DNA from: Bradyrhizobium sp. CCGB01
GTDB lineage: Bacteria > Pseudomonadota > Alphaproteobacteria > Rhizobiales > Xanthobacteraceae
Assembly: GCF_024199795.1 (NCBI RefSeq)
Contig: NZ_JANADK010000001.1
Location: forward strand, 7,626,001-7,690,000
Direction: 5' to 3'
DNA: 64,000 nucleotides
Shown here: one piece after another, positions 9,249 through 18,395 of the stretch
Numbering within the stretch: position 1 is the stretch's first letter
Layout: every line of letters begins with the position of its first letter
Notes under the pieces: generated by a model
Databases searched by the model: none
What the model was told of the DNA's origin: nothing
The model's input: only the letters and a program-made list of their open reading frames with translations
Made by a program: the position numbers and the translations under genes

Positions 9249-10175
9249 TCAGGTCTCGATCGGCCCGCCATGCCTTTCACGGCGCCACGCGCCCGGGCTG
9301 ACGCCGACCATCTGCGAAAACACCCGCGTGAAATGGCTCTGATTGGCAAATCCGGCCGAGATCGCGATTTCCGACAGCGGCAGGTCGCGGACCGTCATCA
9401 GCTGCTTGGCCGCCTTCACCCGCTGCTGGAGCAGCCATTGATGCGGCGGCAGGCCGGTGGAGATCCGGAACGCGCGTGAGAAGTGGCTGATCGAAAGGCC
9501 AAGCTCGCTCGCGATCTGCTGCAACGCGATCTTGCCTGAGAGATCCGAGTCGAGCCGGTCGCATGCCCGCTTCACCTGCCATGGCGCGAGGCCGCCGCGG
9601 TTCAACTCTGCCCCGGACTTCAGCCCGCCATAGGTCTGGGCGACATGGGCCGTGAGCGCGAGCATCATGTGATCGACGAAAAGCTGGTTGGTCTCGTCAG
9701 GCCGACGAAGTCCTTCCTGCAACGTGGCGCCGATGTGACGGATCACCCCGTCATCACGACCGACACCGGGCTCGTAGCTGAGTTCGCCGACGCGCGGCGC
9801 GCCGGGTTGCCTGGCGAGGTCGCGAAGGGCCGAGCGTGGCAAATAGAAGAAGAGCGAGTGAAACGGCTTGTCGATCACATAGCGCGGATCGCGCTTGAGG
9901 TCGTACAGATAGGTCGCGCCGGCCCGGACATTCGCCTTGGTGACAAAGTGGCCGTTCTCCCAGCACTCGCAATCCGGATAGTCGCGGATCTTCAGGCTGA
10001 CGAGATAGGCATCTTCCGCCGGCAGCGAGCCGGAAAGATCCCGCCTCGGATCATCATTGCGGACTTCGGTAACCGCGAGCTCGGCGCTACGCAGCGAACG
10101 CGTGACCAGGACCGGGGCTTGCTTCACGTGAAGGCCCTGCCCGAGCTTCCGTCCGTAGACGCCTGCTTGTGTCAT
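9249..10175 (-). CDS. AraC family transcriptional regulator
   Basis: A 308-residue regulator. The N-terminal ~190 residues form a sensor domain without a recognised ligand signature (contains DYPDCECWENG and FHSLFFYLP). The C-terminal ~100 residues are the AraC double helix-turn-helix: IALQQIASELGLSISHFSRAF is the first, and LPLSEIAISAGFANQSHFTRVF the second recognition unit, ending VGVSPGAWRRER. I chose the ATG that gives MTQAGVYG; an in-frame start 19 codons upstream would add a very basic stretch. It is convergent with the peroxidase gene; its target is unknown. Confidence 0.88.
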   Translation of the reverse strand: MTQAGVYGRKLGQGLHVKQAPVLVTRSLRSAELAVTEVRNDDPRRDLSGSLPAEDAYLVSLKIRDYPDCECWENGHFVTKANVRAGATYLYDLKRDPRYVIDKPFHSLFFYLPRSALRDLARQPGAPRVGELSYEPGVGRDDGVIRHIGATLQEGLRRPDETNQLFVDHMMLALTAHVAQTYGGLKSGAELNRGGLAPWQVKRACDRLDSDLSGKIALQQIASELGLSISHFSRAFRISTGLPPHQWLLQQRVKAAKQLMTVRDLPLSEIAISAGFANQSHFTRVFSQMVGVSPGAWRRERHGGPIET

Positions 10176-10449
10176 TTCAATAAACCCGTCCGTAGAGGCA
10201 CGTCTTCGTCGGCCTTCCCGAGGTCCGCGCATTATCGGAGATCACCGGCCAACGGTCGAGTTATACCGCATAACACGACGCTGTTGTGGCAAGCCATCGC
10301 ATCGACTCGCGACGAGATGATTTCATTGTGATTTCAGCGTGATATCGCGAGCCCGACAGCGCGCACGACAACCCGTTAACATGCTCGGCAAATCACCGCG
10401 CGATTTTTATCGTGCGTTCTTGAAATTCTTCGCAACGCGCCTTCGCGCG

Positions 10450-12318
10450 TCAGGCTTGCCACTCCTCGCCCCAGACCTGGACGACGTGGCCGGGCGACAC
10501 TTCGCGATATTGCCGGACCGGCGGCTGATAATCCGGCGCCCGCACCGGGCTTCTGATCTCGTCGTTGGATGCTTCACGCCGCGTGCCGCGACGCGCGGGG
10601 TCCGGCACCGGCACCGCTGCCATCAGCTTCCTGGTGTAGGGATGCTGAGGATTGCCAAACACGGCGGCGCGCGGGCCGGTCTCGACGATCTCGCCGAGAT
10701 ACATCACCGCGACGCGATGGCTCATGCGCTCGACCACCGCGATGTCGTGGGAAATGAAGAGATAGGCAAGGCCCATGCTGGCCTGGAGGTCGAGCATGAG
10801 GTTGACGACCTGCGCCTTGACCGAGACGTCGAGTGCGGAGACCGCCTCGTCCGCAACGATCAGCTTCGGCCCGAGTGCGAGCGCACGCGCAATGCAGATG
10901 CGCTGGCGCTGGCCGCCGGAGAATTCGTGCGGGAAACGCGCGGCCATGTCGGCGGTCAGGCCGACGCGCACGAGGAGATCGGCGACCTTGTCGCGCGCCT
11001 GCGACGCCGTCGCGAGCCCGTTGGCGAGCAGTGGCGCTGCGATCGCCGTGCCCACCGACATGCGCGGATTGAGGCTGGCGAACGGATCCTGAAACACGAT
11101 CTGCATATGCTTGCGGAAGTCGCGCAGGGTGCGGCCGTTCATGGTGAGAACATCCTGACCGTCGATCAGGACGGTCCCGCTGTCCGGCTCGGTCAGCTTG
11201 AGGATCGAGCGGCCGGTCGTCGACTTGCCGCAGCCGGATTCGCCGACCAGCGCCAGCGTCTCGCCGGCGCGCAGGGTGAAGGAGATGCTCTCGACCGCGT
11301 GGACGCGGCCCGAGACCTTGCCGAACAGGCCCGAGCGGATCGGAAAGCGCGTGGTGAGGCCCGCGACTTCGAGCAGCGGACGCTCGGCAATCGAGACCGT
11401 GTCCGGCGTCTCCGTCGGCTCATCCGAGGTCCCCGTCACCTTGTCCACGATCGGAAAGCGCATCGGCCGCGTGCGCCCGTCCATCGAGCCGAGCCGGGGC
11501 ACGGCGGCGAGCAACGCGCGCGTATACGGATGCGAGGGCGCGGCGAAGATGCGCGACGTAGCGTCAGTCTCCACCGCCTGCCCGCCATACATCACCACGG
11601 TGCGGTCGGCGATCTCGGCGACCACGCCCATGTCGTGGGTGATGAAGAGGATCGACATCCCCTCCTCCTGCTGAAGCTCCTTCAGCAGCTCCAGGATCTG
11701 AGCCTGGATGGTGACGTCGAGTGCCGTGGTCGGCTCGTCGGCGATCAGCAGCTTCGGCTTGCAGGCCAGCGCCATCGCGATCATGACACGCTGGCGCATG
11801 CCGCCGGAGAAACGGTGCGGATGCTCGTGGAAGCGGAATTTCGCCGCCGGAATGCGGACGCGATCAAGCAGGCGGATGGTCTCGGCCTCCGCCGCCGCGC
11901 GCGAGAGGCCGCGATGCTGGATCAGCGCTTCGGCGATCTGGAAGCCGATGGTGAGCACCGGATTGAGGCTCGTCATCGGCTCCTGGAAGATCATGGCGAC
12001 GTCGTTGCCGCGGATGTCCTTCATATCGGCTTCGGGCAGCGTCAGCAGATCGCGACCCGCCAGCGTAACGCGCCCCTCGATGCGGCCGCTCTCCTTCGGC
12101 ACGAGACGCATGATCGACAGCGCGGTGACGCTCTTGCCCGAACCGGACTCGCCGACGATCGCCACGGTCTCGCGCGGCGCGATGTCGAACGAGACGTTGC
12201 GGACGACAGGGATCCATTCCCTTTCGCGCGCGAACGACGTGGTGAGGCCCGTGACCGACAGCACCGGGGCCTGCGCGGCGGCGATGACGTGATCAGGTCT
12301 GCTTGCGCCGGTGCTCAT
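10450..12318 (-). CDS. Dipeptide/oligopeptide-type ABC transporter, fused double ATP-binding protein
   Basis: A 622-residue cytoplasmic protein with two complete ABC domains in tandem, a fusion of DppD-like and DppF-like subunits as in GsiA. First domain (about 15-265): Walker A GESGSGKS, signature FSGGMRQR, Walker B LLIADEPTTALD. Second domain (about 315-570): Walker A GESGCGKS, signature FSGGQRQR, Walker B LIVADEAVSALD. Each ends in the oligopeptide-type C-terminal extension (ASHPYTRALLAAVP and PQHPYTRKLMAAVP). It is the last gene of the operon starting at 18178, 9 nt after the hydroxyacid dehydrogenase gene, and should power the two permeases encoded upstream. Confidence 0.93.
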   Translation of the reverse strand: MSTGASRPDHVIAAAQAPVLSVTGLTTSFAREREWIPVVRNVSFDIAPRETVAIVGESGSGKSVTALSIMRLVPKESGRIEGRVTLAGRDLLTLPEADMKDIRGNDVAMIFQEPMTSLNPVLTIGFQIAEALIQHRGLSRAAAEAETIRLLDRVRIPAAKFRFHEHPHRFSGGMRQRVMIAMALACKPKLLIADEPTTALDVTIQAQILELLKELQQEEGMSILFITHDMGVVAEIADRTVVMYGGQAVETDATSRIFAAPSHPYTRALLAAVPRLGSMDGRTRPMRFPIVDKVTGTSDEPTETPDTVSIAERPLLEVAGLTTRFPIRSGLFGKVSGRVHAVESISFTLRAGETLALVGESGCGKSTTGRSILKLTEPDSGTVLIDGQDVLTMNGRTLRDFRKHMQIVFQDPFASLNPRMSVGTAIAAPLLANGLATASQARDKVADLLVRVGLTADMAARFPHEFSGGQRQRICIARALALGPKLIVADEAVSALDVSVKAQVVNLMLDLQASMGLAYLFISHDIAVVERMSHRVAVMYLGEIVETGPRAAVFGNPQHPYTRKLMAAVPVPDPARRGTRREASNDEIRSPVRAPDYQPPVRQYREVSPGHVVQVWGEEWQA

Positions 12319-12327
12319 GCGATTGCC

Positions 12328-13254
12328 CTAATAGCCGCGCGTACGATCGACGCGCCCCGGCAGCTCTTCGCCGCGGCGGTGGCGTTCGATGACGTCGAGC
12401 ACGAAATCGACGGCCGTATCGGGCGTCGTCATGCTGGCATTGTGCGGCGTCAGCAGGATGCGCGGGTGGCTCCAGAACGGATGTCCCGCAGGCAGCGGCT
12501 CGGGATCGGCGACGTCGAGGACGGCGCCTGACAACGCGCCGCTGTCGAGCGCCGCGAGGAAATCGGCTTCGACGAGATGCGGGCCACGCCCGACATTGAC
12601 GAGGGACGCGCCGCGCGGCAGGCGCGCGAACAGGTCGGCGTTGAGAATGCCGCGGGTCTCATCGGTCAGCGGCAGCAGGCAGACGAGGATGTCGGCCTGC
12701 GCGAGGAATTCCGGCAACGCCTCCGCACCGGCGTAGCAGGTGACGCCCTCGATCTCGCGCAGCGAACGATTCCAGCCGAGCAGCGGGAAGTCGAACGCCC
12801 TGAGCCGTTCGAGCACGGCATGGCCGAGCTGGCCCAGCCCCATCACGCCGACACGCCGCCGCTTCGCCGGCGTGATCCGGATCTCGCGCCAGACCTGCTC
12901 CTTCTGCTGGCTGATGAAGTGCAGGAGATCGCGATGCAGCCCGAGCACCGCCATGGTGACGTATTCCACCATGGTCTCGGCGATGCCGGGCTCCAGCATG
13001 CGCACCAGCGGAATGTGCGCCGGAACTTTCGTGGTATCGAACTGGTCCACGCCCGCGCCGACCGAGAAGACCAGCTCGAGGTTGGGGAATGTCGTCGCGA
13101 TGTCGTCAGGCGGCACCCATGCCACCAGATAACGAACATCGGCGGGATCGCCGATGTCGGGCCAAAGGCGGAACGGCACATTGGGCGCGCGCTCGGCGAA
13201 GAAGGTCGCCCATTCCGCGCCGCGCACCATGTTGGCCTTGTAGAGAACCGTCAT
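12328..13254 (-). CDS. D-2-hydroxyacid dehydrogenase, GhrA-like
   Basis: A 308-residue NAD(P)-dependent oxidoreductase that interconverts 2-oxo acids (such as glyoxylate or hydroxypyruvate) and 2-hydroxy acids. The nucleotide site is GLGQLGHAVLERL near residue 140. Catalytic features are NVGRGPHLVE (Arg region, about 225) and the His of LLTPHNASMTTP near 280. The short N-terminal substrate domain and total length match glyoxylate/hydroxypyruvate reductase A rather than longer SerA-type enzymes. It sits 7 nt downstream of the flavin oxidase gene, which suggests that it processes the 2-oxo acid that oxidase may release from the imported substrate. Confidence 0.9.
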   Translation of the reverse strand: MTVLYKANMVRGAEWATFFAERAPNVPFRLWPDIGDPADVRYLVAWVPPDDIATTFPNLELVFSVGAGVDQFDTTKVPAHIPLVRMLEPGIAETMVEYVTMAVLGLHRDLLHFISQQKEQVWREIRITPAKRRRVGVMGLGQLGHAVLERLRAFDFPLLGWNRSLREIEGVTCYAGAEALPEFLAQADILVCLLPLTDETRGILNADLFARLPRGASLVNVGRGPHLVEADFLAALDSGALSGAVLDVADPEPLPAGHPFWSHPRILLTPHNASMTTPDTAVDFVLDVIERHRRGEELPGRVDRTRGY

Positions 13255-13261
13255 GCCGCCC

Positions 13262-14590
13262 TCAGAACGGGCTGACCGGCGCGAGGCGCCGGCCGTCGAT
13301 CATGCGCTTGTGGCTGTAGGCCGCGGGATCGACCAGCGGCGTCGCGCCGGTCACGATGTCGGCGGCGAGTTTGCCGGCCGCGGGTCCAATACCAAAACCA
13401 TGGCCGGAGAAGCCGGTCGCGAGGAAGAAGCCCGGCAGGGCATCGACCGGCGAGATCACCGGGATGGTGTCCGGCGTGCAGTCGATCGTGCCGCCCCAGG
13501 CCTCCGCGATCTCGATGTCCTTCAGTTCGGGGTTCGACTTGATCAGCGAGGCCAGCGCCGCATTGACCAGCGACATGTCAGGCTCGGGATCGCGCACACG
13601 CTCGGTCTCGAACGGCGACGGCTTGTCGAAGCTCCAGCTCGTGCCGCGCACGATCTGGTCGAAGAACGACTTGCCGAACGACAGTTTCAGCCCGTTCTTG
13701 CGATGCAAGTAGGTCGGCCAGAAGGTGCGGGCATAGCGGAACAGGTCGGGTGACAGCTCGACCGTGCCGCGGTTGCGCAGCGCCAGCGTGAATCCGCCGT
13801 CGAGGCGGCGGCGGATGCAATAGAAGTCGGTGCCGAGCGCGCCGGACGTGATTTCCGGTCCCGGCGTCGTCCGGCACGCGGTGGCGTTGACGAGACCGAT
13901 CGGCAGCTCGATGCCGTGACGGCGACAGAACAGCGACGACCACGCGCCGCCCGACAGCAGCACGGACTGGGTGCGGATCGTCCCCTTCTCGGTGACGACG
14001 GCGCTAACCTTTCCTCCGGTCGTTTCCAGCCCACGCGCGGCGCAGCCCTGATGGATGGTGACGCCGTGTTTTCGCGCGGCAGTGGCAAGCGCGGGCACCG
14101 CCATCGACGGTTCGGCGCGGCCATCGCTCGGCGTGTGCAGGCCGCCGACCCATTTCTCGGCATTACCGGGCACGCGCTCGGCGACTTCCGCCGGCGTCAG
14201 GACTGTCGAGTGCACCTGCATCTCGCGCGCCGTCGCGGCCCATCGCTCCCAGCTGGCAAGCTCGTCCTTGCTTTTGGTCAGGAACAGAACGCCGGTGCGG
14301 CGGAAGCCGGCATCGACACCGGCATCGTTCTGCATGTCCTCCCACAGCCGCAGCGCCTCACGGGCGAGCGGAATCTCCTCGCGGGCGCGGCCCTGCTGGC
14401 GGCACCAGCCCCAATTGCGGCTCGACTGCTCGCCGCCGACATGGCCCTTCTCGACGAGAGCGACGGAGAGGCCCTTCCTCGCGAGATGATAGGCCGCGGA
14501 GACACCGATGACGCCGCCGCCGATGACGACGACGTCCACCTGCGCCGGCAGGCGTTCGTCGCTGTTTATACGGGTGAGCGGCGGGGACAT
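13262..14590 (-). CDS. FAD-dependent amine/D-amino-acid oxidoreductase (DAO family)
   Basis: A 442-residue flavoenzyme of the DAO superfamily (D-amino acid dehydrogenase, sarcosine or glycine oxidase relatives), which oxidises a C-N bond to an imine that hydrolyses to a 2-oxo acid. The N-terminal FAD site is VIGGGVIGVSAAYHLARKG (about 22-40), followed by VALVEKGHVGGEQSSRNWGW, where the Ser-Ser-Arg-Asn segment is typical of the family. The C-terminal FAD contact is FLATGFSGHGFGIGPAAG. It has no signal peptide. It is 40 nt after the DppC-like permease and just before the hydroxyacid dehydrogenase, in one operon. The substrate is probably an amino-acid derivative brought in by the adjacent importer. 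Confidence 0.9.
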   Translation of the reverse strand: MSPPLTRINSDERLPAQVDVVVIGGGVIGVSAAYHLARKGLSVALVEKGHVGGEQSSRNWGWCRQQGRAREEIPLAREALRLWEDMQNDAGVDAGFRRTGVLFLTKSKDELASWERWAATAREMQVHSTVLTPAEVAERVPGNAEKWVGGLHTPSDGRAEPSMAVPALATAARKHGVTIHQGCAARGLETTGGKVSAVVTEKGTIRTQSVLLSGGAWSSLFCRRHGIELPIGLVNATACRTTPGPEITSGALGTDFYCIRRRLDGGFTLALRNRGTVELSPDLFRYARTFWPTYLHRKNGLKLSFGKSFFDQIVRGTSWSFDKPSPFETERVRDPEPDMSLVNAALASLIKSNPELKDIEIAEAWGGTIDCTPDTIPVISPVDALPGFFLATGFSGHGFGIGPAAGKLAADIVTGATPLVDPAAYSHKRMIDGRRLAPVSPF

Positions 14591-14630
14591 GGGGCACTCC
14601 TGGACTTCAGTTCGATCGAGTTCTTGCTCG

Positions 14631-15506
14631 TCATGGGATGTTCATCCGCGGATCGAGCGCGTCGCGCAGTCCGTCACCGAGGAAGTTGAAGCTCGTCACC
14701 GCGAGCGTGATGGCGAGGCCCGGCGCGATCGCGAGCCACGGCGCGCTGGTGAGATAGATCTGCGCATTGTTGAGCATGTTGCCCCAGCTCGCGGCCGGCG
14801 GCTGGATGCCGTACCCGAGATAGCTGACATAGGATTCGAGCAAAATCGCCTTGGCGACGTTCAGCGTTGCCGCGACCACGATCGGCGCGATCGCATTGGG
14901 CACGAGCTCGCGGAACATGATCCGCAGGTTCGACGAGCCGAACGCAAGTGCGGCGACCGCAAACTCACGTTCGCGCAGCGATCGGACCTGGGCCTCGACG
15001 ACGCGGGCAACAGCCATCCACGCGGTCGCCGCGATCAGCACTGTCGTTGTGATCAGGCCGGGCTCGGTGAGCGCCGCCAGCGCGAGCAGCAGGAAGATCG
15101 TCGGGAAGCACAGCACGGCGTCGACCAGCCGCATCAGGACCGCGCCGACCACACCGCCATAGAAGCCGGCGAAAGCGCCGACGGCGATGCCGACCGCCAT
15201 CGCGATCACCATCGCGACGATGCCGATCGAGAGCGAGACCCGACCACCCATCATCAGCCGCGCCAGCACGTCGCGGCCGAGTTCGTCGGTGCCGAGAATG
15301 TGCGCGCCCGACAGCGGCGGCGCGAACCGCTTCATGATGTCGATATAGGTGTCATCGAACGGCAGCAGATAAGGACCGAACGCCGAGCCGAGGACGAGCA
15401 CCAGGATGATCACGGCGCCCGCGAGCGCGAGCCGATGCCGGCGGAAGCGCCGCCAGGCGGCCTGACCGGGCGCGAGCTGAACGGTGGACAAGGTTGCAGT
15501 CGTCAT
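14631..15506 (-). CDS. ABC transporter permease, DppC-like
   Basis: A 291-residue inner-membrane permease for peptide-type substrates. The N-terminus has the short cytoplasmic arm and first helix (LALAGAVIILVLVLGSAFG) typical of DppC/OppC, then DTYIDIMKRFAPPLSGAHILGTDELGRDVLARLM, the conserved extracytoplasmic segment. The EAA loop that contacts the ATPase lies around VVEAQVRSLREREFAVAALAFG. It ends with the standard NFLGDGLRDALDPR motif. It begins 2 nt after the DppB-like gene ends, so the two are surely cotranscribed. Confidence 0.93.
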   Translation of the reverse strand: MTTATLSTVQLAPGQAAWRRFRRHRLALAGAVIILVLVLGSAFGPYLLPFDDTYIDIMKRFAPPLSGAHILGTDELGRDVLARLMMGGRVSLSIGIVAMVIAMAVGIAVGAFAGFYGGVVGAVLMRLVDAVLCFPTIFLLLALAALTEPGLITTTVLIAATAWMAVARVVEAQVRSLREREFAVAALAFGSSNLRIMFRELVPNAIAPIVVAATLNVAKAILLESYVSYLGYGIQPPAASWGNMLNNAQIYLTSAPWLAIAPGLAITLAVTSFNFLGDGLRDALDPRMNIP

Positions 15507-15508
15507 CC

Positions 15509-16459
15509 CTAGCCCACCCGGATGCGCGGATCGACGACGGCATAGAGGATGTCGGCGAGCAGCGAGCCGATCAGAACCATGGTCGCCGAGAACATCAGGA
15601 TGCCCATCACCACGGGATAGTCGCGATAACCGATGGAATCGAGAAACAGTCGGCCCATGCCCGGCCAGGTGAACACGGTCTCGGCAACCAGCGCACCGCC
15701 GAGAAGCGTCGGAAACTGCAGGCCCGCGACCGTGATCATCGGCAGCAGCGCGTTACGCAGCGCGTGCACCGTGAGGATGCGCCACTCCGGCATGCCCTTG
15801 GCCCGCGCGGTACGGATGTAGTCCTGGTTGATCACTTCGAGCATGGAGGAGCGCATGAAGCGGCCCCACATCGCGGTCTCGACCAGCGCCAGCACCAGCG
15901 CCGGCGCGATCAGATGATGCAAGAGGTCGAGGAAGGAGCCGTCGCCGACGGTCTGGCGGTTGCCGGCCGGCAGCCAGCCGAGTTTTACGGAGAACACGTA
16001 GATCGTGACGAGGCCGAACCAGAAGGTCGGGATCGACAGCGCGATCATGGCGCCGACGGTGGCGAGCGAATCGAACAGCGAATAACGGCGCAGCGCGCCG
16101 AGCACGCCGATCCAGCAGCCGAGTAGCACCGCGATGATGGTCGCCGTCGCCATCAGCTCCAGCGTCGCGCCGAGATGCGAGGAGATCACCGACAGCACCG
16201 CCTCGCCGTCGCGATAGGACTTGCCCCAGTCACCTTTCAACATGCGCCCGAACCAGTCGAGATACTGGATCGGCAGCGGACGATCGAGGCCGAGCTGTTT
16301 CGTGACGCGGTCGAGATCCTCCTGCGTCATCTGCGCGGACGCCGCGAATTGCGAGAGCGGACCGCCGGGTGCCAGATGCAGGATGGCGAACCCGATCGCG
16401 GAAACGATCACCAGCAGCATGATCGCCTGAGCCAGGCGGTTGACGACGTAACGGGCCAT
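15509..16459 (-). CDS. ABC transporter permease, DppB-like
   Basis: A 316-residue inner-membrane permease. The first helix (RLAQAIMLLVIVSAIGFAI) is followed by LHLAPGGPL and the TQEDLDRVTKQLGLDRPLP segment, hallmarks of the DppB/OppB family. The EAA loop is YIRTARAKGMPEWRI. Six helices can be traced, ending VLIGSLLADILYAVVDPRIR. It follows the binding-protein gene by 27 nt and precedes the second permease by 2 nt. Together with that permease it forms the membrane channel of the importer. Confidence 0.93.
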   Translation of the reverse strand: MARYVVNRLAQAIMLLVIVSAIGFAILHLAPGGPLSQFAASAQMTQEDLDRVTKQLGLDRPLPIQYLDWFGRMLKGDWGKSYRDGEAVLSVISSHLGATLELMATATIIAVLLGCWIGVLGALRRYSLFDSLATVGAMIALSIPTFWFGLVTIYVFSVKLGWLPAGNRQTVGDGSFLDLLHHLIAPALVLALVETAMWGRFMRSSMLEVINQDYIRTARAKGMPEWRILTVHALRNALLPMITVAGLQFPTLLGGALVAETVFTWPGMGRLFLDSIGYRDYPVVMGILMFSATMVLIGSLLADILYAVVDPRIRVG

Positions 16460-16486
16460 CTCAGGCGATCCAGCGAGCCTGAGGCA

Positions 16487-18178
16487 TCAGGCCCAATACC
16501 ATTCGCGAATGTTCCAGCAGTTGATGGAGGTGTTGATGTTGGGGCGGAAGCCTTGCAGCCCTTCCTTCACGCCCTCGGCGATAAAGCCCTGGAACAGCGG
16601 CAGGATGGCGAGATCGTTGCGGATCAGCTTTTGCAGATCACCATAGGTGGTCTTGCGCTGGGCGAGATCGAATTGCTTCGCGCCTTCTGCAAGCAGGCGA
16701 TCGGCCTCGGGGCTCTTGTACTGATAAGTGTTGTAGCCGCGGCCGCCCTTGGCGGGGATCGCGCCGGAGCCGAAGCGCGGGGTGACGTCGGGATCGCTGC
16801 CGAGCATGAAGTTCACGGACACCAGCACCGAATTGAACTTCGACTGCTGCCAGAAATCGCCCCAGATCACCGCGGCCGGCATGTTGTTCACGCGCATCGC
16901 CGCACCGATCGCGCGCCAGTCCTGGATCAGGAGCTGCTGGGTCTGTTCGCGCACGGCGTTGCCCGACGTGGTCGAATTGGTGAATTCGAGCTTCACGCCG
17001 CCCTTCTCGCGGATGCCGCCGGAGCCGCGAACCCAGCCTGCGGCATCAAGCAGCGCGTTGGCCTTGGCCGGATCGTATTTATGCTGCGGCAGGCCCTGCT
17101 GGAACGACCATGCCTGCTGCGGCACGAAGCTCTCGGTCTGTGTGGGCAGGCCGTAGTTCAGCGCATCGATGATCGCCTGCTTGTTGATGGCGAGATAAAG
17201 TGCCTCGCGCACCGCGCGGTCCGCGAAGGGACCGAATTCGAGATTGGGCGCAACGTGCTCCACCGAGGACGTCGCCGAGACGAAGATCTTGCGGCCCTTC
17301 AGCGTCTTCGCCTCCTGCACGAAGTTCGGCAAAATGCCCTGCAGGCCGGTGTAGTCGACCTGCCCCGTGCGGAACTGGGTGTAGAGCACGGTGAGATCAG
17401 GAATGTATTTAAAGACCACGCGTTCGACGTAAGGTCCTTTGCCGTGATAGCCGGTGTGGGCATTCAATTGAATGTGGTCGCCGGGCACGCGCTCGCCCCA
17501 GCGGAACGGCCCGGTGCCGACCGGCGCATTGTGGAACGGCGAGGCGTTCGGATCCGTCAGCTTCTCCAGGATGTGCTTGGGCACGATGAAGGTAAGCGAC
17601 AGGATCGACATGTAAGGCGAATAGGGAGCCTCCATCCGCCAGTGGATCTCGTCGGGCGCGACGACCTTGATGTCCTTGACCAGGTTGTGGCCGACGCGGT
17701 TGCGGACGCGGAAATCGGGGTTGTTGATCAGCTCCAGCGAGAACTTCACGTCCTCGGCCGTGAACGGCGTGCCGTCGTGCCACTTCACGTCGCTGCGCAG
17801 CTTGATCTTCCAGGTCAGGCCGTCGGCCGACAAGCCACCATTCTCGACGGTCGGCACTTCGCGCGCGAGGTCGGGGACGAATTTGCCGTCGGGCTCGATG
17901 AACCAGAGCGGCGAGAACACCTGCCACCAGATGCCCTGATCGACCTCGATGCCCGGCATCAGGGGATGGAAGACGGTCGGCTCCTGCGACAGCGCGGCGA
18001 TCACCTGCCCGCGCGGCTTGTCCGGCGGATTGCCCGGGCGCTCGGTCTGCGCGAAGGCGTTGCCTGAAAGCGTCCATCCCGCCGCGGCGCCCGCGCCGAG
18101 CTGGAAGAACTGTCGGCGATTTGGAATGCCGAAATGATGCAGTCCGCCAACGCCGAACTTGCCGGTGCTGTCTGCCAT
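16487..18178 (-). CDS. ABC transporter substrate-binding protein (family 5), Tat-type signal
   Basis: A 563-residue periplasmic solute-binding protein of the peptide/nickel/opine class. The N-terminus carries NRRQFFQLGAGAAAG, a twin-arginine motif followed by a weakly hydrophobic stretch and a cleavage site near NAFAQ, so export is likely by Tat. The family core begins QVIAALSQEPTVFHPLMPG and contains KIKLRSDVKWHDGTPFTAEDV. ATG at 18178 is supported by GGAG 7 nt upstream; an in-frame start 43 codons earlier would put the signal inside the protein. It is the first gene of the operon and is divergent from the XRE-cupin regulator. Confidence 0.93.
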   Translation of the reverse strand: MADSTGKFGVGGLHHFGIPNRRQFFQLGAGAAAGWTLSGNAFAQTERPGNPPDKPRGQVIAALSQEPTVFHPLMPGIEVDQGIWWQVFSPLWFIEPDGKFVPDLAREVPTVENGGLSADGLTWKIKLRSDVKWHDGTPFTAEDVKFSLELINNPDFRVRNRVGHNLVKDIKVVAPDEIHWRMEAPYSPYMSILSLTFIVPKHILEKLTDPNASPFHNAPVGTGPFRWGERVPGDHIQLNAHTGYHGKGPYVERVVFKYIPDLTVLYTQFRTGQVDYTGLQGILPNFVQEAKTLKGRKIFVSATSSVEHVAPNLEFGPFADRAVREALYLAINKQAIIDALNYGLPTQTESFVPQQAWSFQQGLPQHKYDPAKANALLDAAGWVRGSGGIREKGGVKLEFTNSTTSGNAVREQTQQLLIQDWRAIGAAMRVNNMPAAVIWGDFWQQSKFNSVLVSVNFMLGSDPDVTPRFGSGAIPAKGGRGYNTYQYKSPEADRLLAEGAKQFDLAQRKTTYGDLQKLIRNDLAILPLFQGFIAEGVKEGLQGFRPNINTSINCWNIREWYWA

Positions 18179-18262
18179 AACCAGTCTCCGTTCCCGCACG
18201 CGGCACCGTCTCCCGCGCCCCGAGACCCCGGCAAAGGGACAGGAGTGGGCTTTAGTGCTTCT

Positions 18263-18282
18263 AAATTTTTCAACCAAAATTT
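18263..18282. promoter_or_regulatory. Candidate operator: AT-rich inverted repeat
   Basis: AAATTTT and AAAATTT, 6 nt apart, form a perfect 7-bp dyad about 85 nt upstream of the binding-protein start. It sits in the divergent region controlled by the adjacent XRE-cupin gene and stands out against the GC-rich surroundings. Confidence 0.35.
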
Positions 18283-18351
18283 CATCATGACTAAATACAG
18301 CTGTCAATCACATTGCTAGGATGCGCGACCTTTTCACTCCGACTGAAGCCT

Positions 18352-18367
18352 CGGACCACGTGGTCCG
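18352..18367. promoter_or_regulatory. Candidate operator: 16-bp perfect palindrome
   Basis: CGGACCACGTGGTCCG is self-complementary over all 16 bases and ends 28 nt before the regulator start codon, a position suited to autoregulation. A role as an RNA hairpin in the leader is the alternative. Confidence 0.4.
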
Positions 18368-18395
18368 GGGCTGAGATGATGCATGGGAGAGCGAC

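Noticed and set aside
9234..9252. Hairpin CTGACG-7 nt-CGTCAG with an adjacent T run, between the peroxidase and AraC genes
   Set aside because: The seven T residues lie before the stem on the plus strand, and on the minus strand the stem is followed by A residues. So it lacks the U tract of a terminator for either gene.
10339..12531. A 730-codon open frame on the plus strand opposite the ABC ATP-binding gene
   Set aside because: Its translation is rich in Arg and Asp/His repeats with no domain. The minus-strand frame has all ABC motifs, so this is a by-product of high GC.
18181..18307. Longer N-terminus for the ABC binding protein
   Set aside because: It would bury the Tat signal within the protein, and the internal ATG has a better ribosome site.
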